Made by a program: the position numbers and the translations under genes. Below, piece by piece: positions 37,701 to 49,893 of a stretch of 64,000 nt of DNA. Below the pieces are notes generated by a model. It had not been told where the DNA came from. It searched no databases and saw only the letters and a program-made list of their open reading frames with translations. The first letter of the stretch is position 1; every line of letters starts with the position of its first letter. This DNA comes from an uncultured Campylobacter sp. (lineage in GTDB: Bacteria; Campylobacterota; Campylobacteria; Campylobacterales; Campylobacteraceae), in contig NZ_CAUQKJ010000010.1 of the NCBI RefSeq assembly GCF_963518785.1, positions 34,465 through 98,464 of the forward strand. The letters run 5' to 3'.

Positions 37701-37927
37701 CGGCTATATCAAGGTCGTTGCGGGGTAGGTTTTCTTACGGCAAGAAGCTAAGAAGCTCGCAAAGTTTAAAATTTAAAATCAATCTTCCAGCCGTAAACGA
37801 CCGAATCGACTACGATTTTATGGAAAATTTCATAAAAGCTATCGAAAAGCTAGTTATAAAAGACGTTGTGTTGTGGACAGAGCGAAAGATCGCCGCCACA
37901 AAACAAGTAGTCGTACAGGTTAATTAA
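34748..37927 (+). CDS. Single-chain type IIG/BcgI-like restriction-modification enzyme, phase variable
   Basis: 1059 residues. The N-terminus has a PD-(D/E)xK nuclease signature: Pro55-Asp56 and Glu74-Tyr75-Lys76. An N6-adenine methyltransferase domain follows with SAM motif I (DFATGSAG, residues 383-390) and catalytic NPPY (482-485). Two HsdS-like target recognition domains complete it, at about residues 690-870 and 890-1055, each ending in a coiled-coil spacer helix (EKFIEELERERVEELDAYL; ENFIKAIEKLVI). A run of nine G at codons 883-886 joins the two recognition domains; in the length given here the gene is intact. Eight or ten G would end the protein after about residue 885-888, removing the second domain only. 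It would both cut and methylate one DNA target. No separate R, M or S genes are adjacent. Confidence 0.88.
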   Translation: MAIQSVEPNVADAINSQLKAYKLDYKLEQEPLNGEIDNALQEYFTKSGGKGGNRPDAKLLLQDGGLNFYPVLIEYKGYENKLEKLDADGNIENRTAKNEPNFANINSYAVNGAVHYANALLHHTSYTDIIAIGVTGHKDGKDKLQTQIGVYYVSKSNLGIGRKVGEFSDLSFLKKVNFDEFTNKLKNLNLTPDELEKIKQKREREIDASLVKLNNDIYSSEKGLGENDRVYLVAASIIATLGIPGKVAPLEKSELKSSNEKGSTDGEILMRKIEAFLNEKNLPVEKKDLIIRTLSNTILTDNINKISNGETQLKRVFSKIVDDLGIYYKIGLTTDFTGKLFNEMYSWLGFTQDKLNDVVLTPSYVATLLAKLARVNKDSYVWDFATGSAGLLVAAMNEMLKDAKNSISSPDELAKKEAHIKAYQLLGLELLSSVYMLAVLNMIMMGDGSSNILNKDSLTDFEGVYGFGKDYEKFPANAFVLNPPYSAEGNGMIFVEAALKMMNTGYAAIIIQNSAGSGKAKEINKRILARNTLIASIKMPIDLFVGKSSVQTNVYVFKVGEKHEKDEIVKFIDFSNDGYTRSNRKKASNNLRDTDRAKERYEELVNLVRFGASKLEIFTQNEYYEATIDPSNGADWNKSRPVDTMPTLADFKKTVSDYLSWEVAQILKKDSPKQSLISERIANLEREFKTSGGKFEKIRLDKLFNVKSNPQLNKDSFNFSENGVYPYFTRTVLNNGIAGYVDYLDEEHKISGNSLAVGMLGMQFFYMEKDFYAGQFTKTIYPKFDYFNSKVAQYFIVLLNKNQKIYQGSLVRDFERLFYNTKILLPTLGGEINFSFMEKFIEELERERVEELDAYLAATGLKDYKLTEKEEDALAKFDEFSQWGGVASKFTTLETLFDNIKQGRRLKKEDQKDGLVPFVMAGVTNTGVVNHISNPVVTFPRNSITVDIFGNTFYRNYDFGAGDDTGVYWNESKEYSQSVMLYFAAAISRSLRGRFSYGKKLRSSQSLKFKINLPAVNDRIDYDFMENFIKAIEKLVIKDVVLWTERKIAATKQVVVQVN
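37395..37403 (+). repeat. G9 slippage tract between two recognition domains
   Basis: Nine G read as the end of Trp883, two Gly codons and the first base of Val886. With eight G the next codon is TAG. With ten G a TAA follows after three codons. So either neighbouring length gives a clean truncation. Confidence 0.95.
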
Positions 37928-37973
37928 AATTCCGCGAAAAGTAGTGTGCTAAGCGAGAGGCAACGTTTCCAAG

Positions 37974-38001
37974 ATAGAAAAATTCTAAAAATTTTCTATC
38001 G
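37974..38001 (+). terminator. Possible hairpin after the restriction-modification gene
   Basis: GATAGAAAA and TTTTCTATC form a nine-base stem with a ten-base loop, 47 bases after the stop. It is AT-rich and lacks a T run after the stem, so termination is uncertain. Confidence 0.3.
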
Positions 38002-38209
38002 CGCTTTGCTTCCAAGATACATTTGGGCGTAAATTTTTAAATTCTATATTCTTGGCTTGGGCACATAAATTAAAATTTTATCCGAACGCACAGAGCGTTT
38101 AAATCCACCGCACTTATTCACCCACAACAGAAATTAAGAGAAGAAAAGTAAAGGGGCGTTAAGTGCGAGGTTAGATCAAGGCAGAATCTACGGGAACCTT
38201 CGCGCCAAG

Positions 38210-38875
38210 TTACAACCCTATCTTCCTAACTTCCAGCTCGCCGCCAAAAAAGTTCGCGTAGTAAAGCAGGTCTTTTTCGACCTCGAGCCCCGCTAGATAG
38301 CGCAGAGCGAGGTTTGCCTCAAAGCTCGCCGCAAACATCACGATCGCAGCCGTTATGCCCGCAGGCGTCGCGTTTAGGCTAGGGAAAAATTTAAAATCCG
38401 CATTCTGCACAAAGCAGACTTGGCACTGCCAGCTGTCCACCGATGCAAATACCCACGGCACGCCCATTTGCTTAGCAAAGGCATCGATCTGCGCGCGCGT
38501 GGCGAGATTATCGGTTGCATCCAAAATGAGATCAAATTTCTCGCCCGAGGCGGTCGCGCTAGCGAAAAATTCCTCCGCGCGGCTCTTGTGCACCTCCACG
38601 CTCACGCCGTCGTAGCGGCTTTCCGTACGGCTTTTGAAAACGTCCGCTTTAAATTTGCCCTCGTCTTCGAGCGTAAATAAAATTTGCCTGTGGATGTTGT
38701 GAAGCGCCACTGTGTCGAAATCCACGACGCTGATCCGCCCGATGCCGCTTGCGCCCAGAGCGTAAGAAAGGCTGCTTCCAAGCCCGCCCGCGCCGATGAT
38801 CAGGATGCGCTTATTCGCAAGCGCGCGCTGCGTCTGCTCGCCCCAAAGCTGGATCTGTCTGTGAAAGTAGTTCAT
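38210..38875 (-). CDS. ThiF/MoeB/HesA-family adenylyltransferase-like protein
   Basis: 221 residues from the ATG that overlaps the preceding stop as ATGA; the frame is open further upstream but inside the hydrolase gene. The E1-like fold shows GAGGLG (28-33), Asn60 with RQ (63-64) that contact ATP, and DATDN (119-123). Only one CxxC pair (Cys151, Cys154) is present where MoeB and ThiF have two, so the structural zinc may be absent. It would adenylate a sulfur-carrier C-terminus, but no carrier gene is nearby. Last gene of the ileS operon. Confidence 0.82.
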   Translation of the reverse strand: MNYFHRQIQLWGEQTQRALANKRILIIGAGGLGSSLSYALGASGIGRISVVDFDTVALHNIHRQILFTLEDEGKFKADVFKSRTESRYDGVSVEVHKSRAEEFFASATASGEKFDLILDATDNLATRAQIDAFAKQMGVPWVFASVDSWQCQVCFVQNADFKFFPSLNATPAGITAAIVMFAASFEANLALRYLAGLEVEKDLLYYANFFGGELEVRKIGL

Positions 38876-39987
38876 AAAAGCCCCCTGCTGACTAGGTTTT
38901 TGCGGAATTTCCACAGTCCGCGCGCCGCAGCGATCTCGTCCGCGTCCACTTCGCACATCAGCACGCCCTCTTCGTTTTTCAGCTCGTTTGCGATCTCGCC
39001 GCTAGGGGTTACGACGAAGCTCTCGCCGTAAAATTTAAACTCGCTCTCGCCGAATTTCGCCTCGCCGATGCGGTTGGCGCGGATGACGTAGAGCGAGTTC
39101 GTAAACGCGCGCATCTTCAAAAGCTCGCGCCAGCGCCCGCCGCTTTCAAAGGTCGAAGCGCACGGCACGAGCACGCAGCCGACGTTTTTTTGCATAAAAT
39201 AGCGCCAAAATACGTCAAAATGCGCCTCGTAGCCGAAGCAGACGCCGAATTTTACGCCACCCTCGCTAAAGATCATCGGGGAAATTTTACCGATTTTGCG
39301 GCTTTTGCGGTTGGCGAAAAAGCCCTCTTCGTTCCAGTGCGGATAGTCCATCAGGATATTTTGATCGTAAAATTTCACCTCCGAGGGCGAAAATTTCGCG
39401 CAGGATTTCACCCAGATGGGCTCGTTTTCGCTCGCGCAAAAGATCTCCTCTTCGCTCGCGTCTTTTTGGCTTTCTTCGGAATTTAGAGCGTTTGGGGCTT
39501 TAGAGGCGCTTTTTAAATTTGCGGCTTTGAAATTTAAAGATTTTGCGCCGCAGGAATTTAAAGCGCCTTTAGAATTTGAACCATCGTTGGAATTTAAATC
39601 GCTTTTGGAATTTAGCTTACCCTTGCAACCGGGCTCGCTTTTAAGGCTTAAAGAATTTTCGCTGCCACAGCGCGCACTTTTTTGAGTCGCGCCGCCGAAA
39701 ATGCCCGCCTGCCTCAAAATCGCGCCGCTAGCGGCTCTGATTATCGGCGCTACGATATGCAGGTCGTATTTGGCGGCCAGCCGCGCCATCAGCTCCTGCT
39801 TGTGCTCGCTCTGTTCGCAGGCGATAGAGCGGGGCATCTTTTTAAGCTCGCTAAAGAAGGAATTTAGCTCATATTCGCCCAGCAGCACGATCCGCGCGCC
39901 GTTGTCTTTGGCGACCTTCATATAGTAATCGATCCGATTTTCGCTCATCGAAAGCGTCGGTAGTTGCAAAACGCATACGTTTATCAT
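38872..39987 (-). CDS. Carbon-nitrogen hydrolase (nitrilase superfamily) with repeat-derived insert
   Basis: 371 residues against about 260-290 for the family. Conserved parts are VLLGEYELNSFF (with the catalytic-type Glu at 38), DQNILMDYPHW (207-217), and GVCFGYEAHFD with Cys250 as nucleophile. The usual catalytic Lys in the YDK motif is replaced (YDQN), so activity is uncertain. Residues about 100-185 are a low-complexity insert rich in Asn, Ser, Leu and Lys whose DNA is made of GAATTTAA words like the spacers of this genome. A hydrolase of this kind lies near guaB and ileS in C. jejuni too. It overlaps the ThiF-like gene by four bases. Confidence 0.82.
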   Translation of the reverse strand: MINVCVLQLPTLSMSENRIDYYMKVAKDNGARIVLLGEYELNSFFSELKKMPRSIACEQSEHKQELMARLAAKYDLHIVAPIIRAASGAILRQAGIFGGATQKSARCGSENSLSLKSEPGCKGKLNSKSDLNSNDGSNSKGALNSCGAKSLNFKAANLKSASKAPNALNSEESQKDASEEEIFCASENEPIWVKSCAKFSPSEVKFYDQNILMDYPHWNEEGFFANRKSRKIGKISPMIFSEGGVKFGVCFGYEAHFDVFWRYFMQKNVGCVLVPCASTFESGGRWRELLKMRAFTNSLYVIRANRIGEAKFGESEFKFYGESFVVTPSGEIANELKNEEGVLMCEVDADEIAAARGLWKFRKNLVSRGLL

Positions 39988-39996
39988 AACCGCCTC

Positions 39997-40180
39997 CTAA
40001 GCCTGCTCGGGTGCGTTTATTTCGGCAACCTCGAGTTTGGCGTTCTCTAAAATTTCCTTCGCCTCTTTTAGCAGCGCCACGCCCTGCTTATACAGCTTCA
40101 CGCTCTTTTCTAGGCTCAGATCCTTGTCGTTTAGGCTCTTTAAAAGCGCGTTAATCTTTTCCATTTTTTCCTCGAAACTC

Positions 40181-40188
<8 letters not shown>
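39997..40188 (-). CDS. xseB: Exodeoxyribonuclease VII small subunit
   Basis: 63 residues, acidic and helical, with the XseB pattern of SFEEKMEKINALLKSL followed by SLEKSVKLYKQGVALLKEAKEIL. It binds XseA, which is not in the window. It overlaps metX by eight bases and lies nine bases before the hydrolase gene. Confidence 0.88.
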
Positions 40189-44089
<3,901 letters not shown>

Positions 44090-44093
<4 letters not shown>

Positions 44094-44200
44094 CTGCCAT
44101 CCTTAAATTTATTCACGAAATAGATCCCCACGCCCGTCGCTACGCAGATCAGCGCGATCGTAAAAAATACGAAGCCGAGACTTATGGGGTTAGCGAGCAT
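44090..44200 (-). CDS. 36-residue single-helix membrane protein
   Basis: An ATG 11 bases inside the end of ileS opens a 36-codon frame that ends in an ATGA overlap with gatA. AAGGTC stands at a proper distance before the start. The product has a short polar start (MLANPIS), one hydrophobic helix ([20 protein letters not shown]) and a basic tail (KFKDGR), so it is an N-out/C-in type membrane peptide. A small membrane protein gene is annotated between ileS and gatA in C. jejuni as I recall. Function unknown. Confidence 0.75.
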
Positions 44201-46949
44201 GCATGACCTTCGCGCAGCGCGGGCAGAGCTCATCAGGCTCTTTTGCGTTAAATTTCCAGCATCTCGGGCATTTGTGCTTCGATGATTTTACGAGGCGGAA
44301 AATTTCGTCGTTTATCTTAAACTCCGCTAGAGCTTCTCCGCTTTGCAGAGTATCCACGTCGCTTACCATGAACCAATCCGCCACGCCTAGGATGTCGTTT
44401 GATAAAATTTCGTTCGAGCTCGTTTCTAAAACCAACTCAAGCGTCGATTTGATGATCTTGTCCTTTTTTAGCGCGTCGATAAGCTCGAAAAATTTCTCTC
44501 TCGATTTGATTAGAATTTCGTCAAATTCTAGAAAATCGTCAAATTCTACCTGCTTGTAGATTAGATCGAAAGCGTCCTGCTTGCCCTCTTTGATGATTTG
44601 CGGCGCGAACTGCATTACTTCGTCAATCGTGTAGGTTAGCGTAGGCGCGATCAGAGGCAGCAGAGCTCGTGTAATCAGAGCGATCGCGCTTTGCGCGCTT
44701 CTGCGGCGCGGCTCGTCGGGTGCGTCGCAGTAGAGTCTGTCTTTGCAGATATCAAGATAAATTCCGCTCAAATCGGCGCTTAAGAAATTTAGCAAGGCGT
44801 TGAAGCCCTTTGAAAAATCGTAGTTTCTAAACGCCGCTTCCGCGCTCGCAAAGGCGTTTGCCGCGCGCGTTAGGATCCAGCGGTCAAGCCGCGTAAAATT
44901 ACCCGTCTCGATCTCGCCCAGATCGCTGGTGCTTGCGAGCAGAAATCTTATCGTATTTCGGATCTTGCGGTACTGTTCGCTTACCTGCTTTAGGATATTG
45001 TCGCTGATCTTCAGATCAGTCGAATAATCGCTCATCGCAACCCAAAGACGTAAAATTTCCACGCCGTGGCTCTTGGCGACCTCTTGCGGATAGACGACGT
45101 TTCCGACTGATTTACTCATCTTCTGACCCTTCTCATCGACGGTAAATCCGTGCGTGAGGATGCTCTTGTACGGCGCGCATTCGTTAATCGCGCAGCTTAG
45201 AAGCAGTGAGCTTTGAAACCAGCCGCGGTGTTGGTCACTGCCCTCAAGATACATATCCGCGGGGAATTTGCCTGCATCGTAGGCGCCGCTTTGTAGCACC
45301 GCTTTCCACGTAGAGCCGCTATCGAACCAAACGTCTAAGATATCCATCACCTTTTCTAAATTTTCAGGCTTATAGCTGCTGTCCTGCGGCAAGAGCTCCG
45401 AAATTTCCATCTGCCACCAAGCATCCGCGCCCTTGGCTTTAAAAATTTCGTAGATATTATTTAAAATTTTCTCATCAAAAATCGGCTCTTTGGTGCTTTT
45501 ATCGCGGAAAAACGCGATCGGCACGCCCCAATCCCTTTGGCGAGAGATACACCAATCGGGGCGGTTTTCTATCATCGAGCTTAAGCGGTTGATGCCGCTT
45601 TGCGGATAAAATTTAACCTTTTCGATCTCTTCTAATGCCACTTGACGCAGCGTCTTGCCGCTAAGTTTAGGCTCGTCCATCGCGATAAACCACTGCTTCG
45701 TCGCGCGGTAGATTACCGGCTTGTGCGTACGCCAGCAGTGTGGATAGGAGTGGACGAATTTGCCGGACTTGATAAGCGCGGGGCCTAGAAGCTCTAAAAT
45801 TTTCTCGTTTGCTTTGAAAATATGCATCCCCACGAGCTCATCTACGACGTCTGCGCGGAAAAGCTTTTTGGTTTTAAGAGTTTGATCGAAACAGCCGCCC
45901 TCATCCACGGGCATCAGCACTTCGATGCCGTATTTAAGCCCTACGAAATAATCGTCCTCGCCGTGCCCCGGAGCCGTATGCACGAGTCCGGTGCCGCCGT
46001 CCATTAAAACATGCTCGCCGAGGATAAACTTTGAAATTCTATCGTTTAGCGGATTGATCGCGTTTAAGCCCTCAAGCTCGGTAGCCTTAAATTCTTTTAC
46101 GATCTTGCCTTCTGTGATGCCCAGGCTTACGAGGCTTTCGACCAAAGGTTTTGCAAGGATTAAATTTTCGCTCGTCAGCGCGTAAATTTCATTCGGGTTC
46201 AAAGATATTGCGCCGTTTGCAGGCAGCGTCCAAGGCGTGGTCGTCCAGATGACCGCTTTGGCGCCTTTTGCGCCGATTTTAGCGTTCGCTTCACCGCTTA
46301 GATCAAACGCCACGAAGATCGAGTAGTCCTCTTTATCTTTGTACTCGACCTCGGCTTCTGCAAGCGCGCTTTTTGCCGCCCAGCTCCAAAACACGGGCTT
46401 AGAGCGCTCGATTAGAATTCCTTTTTTCGCGATCTGGCAGAGCGCCTTGTAAATTTCAGCCTCAAACTCAAATTTTAGCGTCAGATACGGGTCATTCCAG
46501 TCGCCCAAAATCCCCATATCTTTAAATTCATTGCGCTGCACGTCGATGAACTCTTTGGCGTGCTGACGGCAAAGCTCGCGGATCTGCACTTTTGAAAGCG
46601 ATTTTTTCTTATCTCCGAGTTTGATCTCTACTTGCTGCTCGATCGGTAGGCCGTGGCAGTCCCAGCCCGGCACGTAGCGGATATCCTCGCCGAAGAAATA
46701 ATGGGTTTTGGTGATGATGTCTTTTAAAATTTTATTCAGCGCGTGGCCGATGTGGAGGTGTCCGTTAGCGTACGGCGGGCCGTCGTGGATATTAAAGCTG
46801 ACGCTTGCGCCCTTGCGCCTAGCTTTCATCTTTTCGTAAATTTTACGCTCGTCGTACCATGCCTTAAACCGCGCAGGTTCGTTTTGCGGTAGCGCGCCTC
46901 GCATCGCAAAGTCCGTCGTAGGAAGAAAGAGAGTATCTTTGTAGTCCAT
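44190..46949 (-). CDS. ileS: Isoleucyl-tRNA synthetase
   Basis: 919 residues from the ATG with AAGGTAC upstream (an earlier ATG adds 15 residues without a site). Class I motifs are the HIGH box as HIGH in [10 protein letters not shown] (near residue 57) and KMSKS near residue 600. An editing CP1 domain and a C-terminal zinc finger (CPRCWKF with CPRCAKV) complete it. First gene of a tight operon running to the ThiF-like gene. Divergent from the CinA-like gene. Confidence 0.97.
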   Translation of the reverse strand: MDYKDTLFLPTTDFAMRGALPQNEPARFKAWYDERKIYEKMKARRKGASVSFNIHDGPPYANGHLHIGHALNKILKDIITKTHYFFGEDIRYVPGWDCHGLPIEQQVEIKLGDKKKSLSKVQIRELCRQHAKEFIDVQRNEFKDMGILGDWNDPYLTLKFEFEAEIYKALCQIAKKGILIERSKPVFWSWAAKSALAEAEVEYKDKEDYSIFVAFDLSGEANAKIGAKGAKAVIWTTTPWTLPANGAISLNPNEIYALTSENLILAKPLVESLVSLGITEGKIVKEFKATELEGLNAINPLNDRISKFILGEHVLMDGGTGLVHTAPGHGEDDYFVGLKYGIEVLMPVDEGGCFDQTLKTKKLFRADVVDELVGMHIFKANEKILELLGPALIKSGKFVHSYPHCWRTHKPVIYRATKQWFIAMDEPKLSGKTLRQVALEEIEKVKFYPQSGINRLSSMIENRPDWCISRQRDWGVPIAFFRDKSTKEPIFDEKILNNIYEIFKAKGADAWWQMEISELLPQDSSYKPENLEKVMDILDVWFDSGSTWKAVLQSGAYDAGKFPADMYLEGSDQHRGWFQSSLLLSCAINECAPYKSILTHGFTVDEKGQKMSKSVGNVVYPQEVAKSHGVEILRLWVAMSDYSTDLKISDNILKQVSEQYRKIRNTIRFLLASTSDLGEIETGNFTRLDRWILTRAANAFASAEAAFRNYDFSKGFNALLNFLSADLSGIYLDICKDRLYCDAPDEPRRRSAQSAIALITRALLPLIAPTLTYTIDEVMQFAPQIIKEGKQDAFDLIYKQVEFDDFLEFDEILIKSREKFFELIDALKKDKIIKSTLELVLETSSNEILSNDILGVADWFMVSDVDTLQSGEALAEFKINDEIFRLVKSSKHKCPRCWKFNAKEPDELCPRCAKVMHAR

Positions 46950-47033
46950 ATTTGTACCTTTTCGTGTCTTAAAAAATTTGTGAAGTTTATCCAAAACGCC
47001 ATTAAAAAGCTCTGAAAGAGCAGTCTGCGTTTA

Positions 47034-47042
47034 TGCTATAAT
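47034..47042 (+). promoter_or_regulatory. Extended -10 (TGCTATAAT) for the CinA-like gene
   Basis: TG-N-TATAAT lies 26 bases before the ATG chosen for the CinA-like gene. An upstream in-frame ATG overlaps this box, which excludes it as start. Confidence 0.6.
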
Positions 47043-47067
47043 GTGCGAAAATTTAATGAGGGTCTTT

Positions 47068-48198
47068 ATGAAAAATATCATCCTTGTAATCGGCGAGGAG
47101 ATCCGCTACGACGCGGCTTTGATGAGCTATATTTCTCGCAGCTACGAACGAGTTTTTGGGCGGATCGACGATCTGAAATTCTTAAGTGAAAACGATAAGG
47201 TTTTGCCCTTCGCGCTTGAAAAGATGATCGATTCGTACGATTTTATCACGATCTTTGCGGCAAACTCCGCCTACGCGGTAGTCGGAAAAATTTTATCGAC
47301 GCTCTCTTTCGATTCGCTCGAGCTGAAAAACGGAGAAACCCTAGCGCCCTCGATGGCGCGCGCGGTGGCGAAAAACAGCTTCCTGCTAAACGTCAGAGGC
47401 TGCTCGGTAAACGTGATCAAGGCGCTTTGCTTGCAGAGCTTACCGCCGATCCTCCAAGACGCGCCGAGCGCGGGCGAGAGCTTTTATCTATTTGATTGTG
47501 AATATGAAAGCGTAAAGCAGCGCCTAGAAAGCCTCGCGATCAGTTATAAAATTTCGCTTACGATCAGCAGGCCCAGCTCCTTTTTGCTGCTCGTGCGCGC
47601 CAGTGCGATGAAATTCGGAGCGCTGGACGCATTTTTGCAAAGCGTCGGCAAGTATTATGAGAGCTGCTATATCGAAGGCGGCGATTTTATGAGCTTCGTG
47701 GTGGATAGACTGCGCGAAATAGGCGCCAAGATCACCTTTGCCGAAAGCTGCACCGCAGGGCTCATCGCCGCAAAATTCGGCGCGGTTGCGGGCGTGAGCG
47801 ACGTTTTCGACGGCTCGCTCGTAAGCTACGCCAACGAGATAAAAAATCTCTGGCTCAACGTGAGCGAAGATACGCTCGCTCGCTACGGCGCGGTCAGCGC
47901 GCAGACCGTGGGCGAGATGCTGGAGGGTGCGCTGCAAAGCAGCGGGGCGAGCTTCGCTCTTGCGGTAAGCGGTATCGCAGGCCCCGGCGGCGGAAGCGCG
48001 CAAAAGCCCGTAGGGACGGTCTTTATCGGCGCGAAGGAGCAGGGCGGCAAACAGATCGTCGGGGAATTTCATCTAAAGGGTGATCGAAACTACATCCGCG
48101 AGCAAAGCGCCGATATCGCTATCTGCCTGCTTTTAAAGCTTAGAAGCGATCTGTTTTTCGGACGGCTTCCAAGCGCGATTGCCAGGGATGAAATTTAA
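47068..48198 (+). CDS. CinA-like protein with nicotinamide-nucleotide amidase domain
   Basis: 376 residues. The C-terminal half is a full CinA/PncC amidase domain: FAESCTAGLIAAKF, FDGSLVSYANEIK, and SGIAGPGGGSAQKPVGTVFIG. The N-terminal half (about residues 1-200) resembles the MoaB-like CinA domain in length but has lost its usual glycine motifs. The amidase recycles NMN to NaMN. Start set by GAGGG upstream and by the position of the -10 box. It lies 11 bases before the lipoprotein gene. Confidence 0.85.
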   Translation: MKNIILVIGEEIRYDAALMSYISRSYERVFGRIDDLKFLSENDKVLPFALEKMIDSYDFITIFAANSAYAVVGKILSTLSFDSLELKNGETLAPSMARAVAKNSFLLNVRGCSVNVIKALCLQSLPPILQDAPSAGESFYLFDCEYESVKQRLESLAISYKISLTISRPSSFLLLVRASAMKFGALDAFLQSVGKYYESCYIEGGDFMSFVVDRLREIGAKITFAESCTAGLIAAKFGAVAGVSDVFDGSLVSYANEIKNLWLNVSEDTLARYGAVSAQTVGEMLEGALQSSGASFALAVSGIAGPGGGSAQKPVGTVFIGAKEQGGKQIVGEFHLKGDRNYIREQSADIAICLLLKLRSDLFFGRLPSAIARDEI

Positions 48199-48209
48199 AG
48201 GAGCGGATT

Positions 48210-49088
48210 TTGAAAAGACGAATTTTGAAAAGGCGCAGACGCGTTTCGGCGCAGAATTTTATCAGAGCTAGCGGCGAGCCGGGCTCTGGACGGTCGCGAA
48301 ATTTTATCTCGGCAGGTCGTCGGCAAAATTTTACTTCGGCATACATTGAGCAGAATTTTATCAAGATCGGCAGCGGGCAGAATTTTATCTCAGTGCAGGG
48401 CGGATTAAATTTTATCTCGGCGGGTCGCGCTAGAAATTTTAATTTTATAAACGATTTTAGCTTTATAAATGCGGCGCGAAATTTTACTTTGGCGCTATTC
48501 GCGGCGTGCGTTTTGAGCGGCTGCGACGGCGGGTCGGACGCGCAAGATCGCGAACAAAGCGCGCGCTCGGAACAGAATTTTAGCGCGGGTAATAAAGGGC
48601 AAAATTTTAATAAAAGCGCGGATAGCTCGGGGCAAAATTCCGCGCAAAATTCTATACAAAGCTCCGTGCAAAATTCCGCGCCGCAGGGCTTTGAGAGTAA
48701 GAAAAAATCCGATCTGAACTCCACGATAGACGAGCTTGCAAACGATGCTAAAGTTTTGGGCGAGGCCTTGCAAAATTTGCAGAAAAAGGCGCCCGAAGTC
48801 TTGAACGATTTCGCCGCTCGCAACGCCGATAGGACCAAGGATCTGATAAAGCAGGGCGAGGCGGCGGCGCGAGAGGCGGGCAAGAATCTTGATAAAATGG
48901 GCGAAAGCCTGCAAGGCATTATTAAGGATGCAAACGATAGCCTAGGTAAGGTCTTGGAGGGCTTTGGCGTGCAGCCCAGACAGGAGCCGCTCGGCGGGCG
49001 CTCGCAAGGAAGCGGCGAAGCTCCGAAAGAGCGCGACGATGGCTTGGAGTCTGATGACGGGAGCGGCGGACAAAGCTTTAGAATTTAA
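48210..49088 (+). CDS. Putative lipoprotein with nine-residue N-terminal repeats
   Basis: 292 residues in the annotated frame. A lipobox LSGC is at about residues 107-110 after a hydrophobic stretch (NFTLALFAACVLSGC). The 90 residues before it are a basic repeat region with units of the form (R/Q/L)NF(I/T)xxxxx, which is odd for a signal peptide. Behind the lipobox come QN-rich repeats, then a coiled coil (about 165-255) and a Gly/Ser/Glu tail. No ATG, GTG or TTG close to the hydrophobic segment gives a normal signal peptide, apart from TTG codons within it. Function unknown; the coiled coil resembles stress or periplasmic spacer proteins only in composition. Confidence 0.6.
   Translation: MKRRILKRRRRVSAQNFIRASGEPGSGRSRNFISAGRRQNFTSAYIEQNFIKIGSGQNFISVQGGLNFISAGRARNFNFINDFSFINAARNFTLALFAACVLSGCDGGSDAQDREQSARSEQNFSAGNKGQNFNKSADSSGQNSAQNSIQSSVQNSAPQGFESKKKSDLNSTIDELANDAKVLGEALQNLQKKAPEVLNDFAARNADRTKDLIKQGEAAAREAGKNLDKMGESLQGIIKDANDSLGKVLEGFGVQPRQEPLGGRSQGSGEAPKERDDGLESDDGSGGQSFRI
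48297..48458 (+). repeat. 27-base in-frame tandem repeat, six copies
   Basis: Six contiguous 27-base units, each starting with a codon for Arg, Gln or Leu and then AATTTT (Asn-Phe). A seventh unit lies at 48252-48278 and an eighth begins at 48477. The encoded nonapeptides are diverged, so the array is old. Confidence 0.85.
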
Positions 49089-49893
49089 GCGCGGCTAAAT
49101 TTCGCTTAAATTTGTTTGTTGTAGCGAATGCTCGCAGAGAAACGATGCTAAATTTTATTAAAATTTACTCGGCGCGGCAGTTTCGTTAAAATTTTACTCG
49201 GACGGCGGTTTAAAATTTTGCGCGCAAGCCGCGAGCTTTGTTAAATTTCATCATCTTTCGACGCAGGCTTTTTTAAAATTTAATCCTCTCGGCGTAAGAT
49301 TTTTTAAATTTCATCATTTTGTGGCACGTGCGTTGCGGCGCATGGAAATTTTTACGTTGCGCGATTTTTGTTTGCAAAAAACTCGCGCAAGGTCGGTTCG
49401 TGCCCCGCACTTGAGCGCTAAAATTCTACGCGTGCAGGTCTGTTTGCGCCCGATTAAAAACGCTTCGCTTCGCCCGCTAAATTTATAGCGTCCGCGCAAA
49501 ACAGCGGCGAGCCTGGCAGCGCGAGCGTTTGCGCTGTCCTACTAAATTTAAAATTTTACGCACAGCTTTAAATTTATGCGGCTGCTTCGTCCTCCGCATC
49601 CGCTTCGCTAAATTTTAAATTTACGCGACTATTTCATAGTCCGTGGCGCTTCTTAAAATTTTAAATTTACGCTTCGTATCCGCTCCGCCGCCCGCCGCGG
49701 GTAAAATTTCAAAATTCCGCATGCCGCCGCGGGTAAAATTTTAAAATCCCGTCCGCGCTTCGTATGCGATCTAAAATAAAATTCCAAGCAAAATTCCGCG
49801 TCTAAATTTGAGCCCCGCTCTTAAATTTTAAAATTTTATCAGAGATTTTTTTATACAATTACGGCTGAAATTCGGCCCAAAAAAGGAGAGGGA
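49089..49893 (+). other. Repeat-rich spacer before pyrB
   Basis: About 800 bases without a credible gene. TTAAATTTCATCAT and TAAAATTTTACTCGG pieces recur in its first 250 bases as an irregular array. TATACAAT about 40 bases before the pyrB ATG may be its -10. Confidence 0.55.

Noticed and set aside
48140..48919. 259-residue Cys/Phe-rich frame antisense to the lipoprotein
   Set aside because: It is the antisense reading of the 27-base repeats (KFC pattern); no start site. The plus frame has lipobox and coiled coil.
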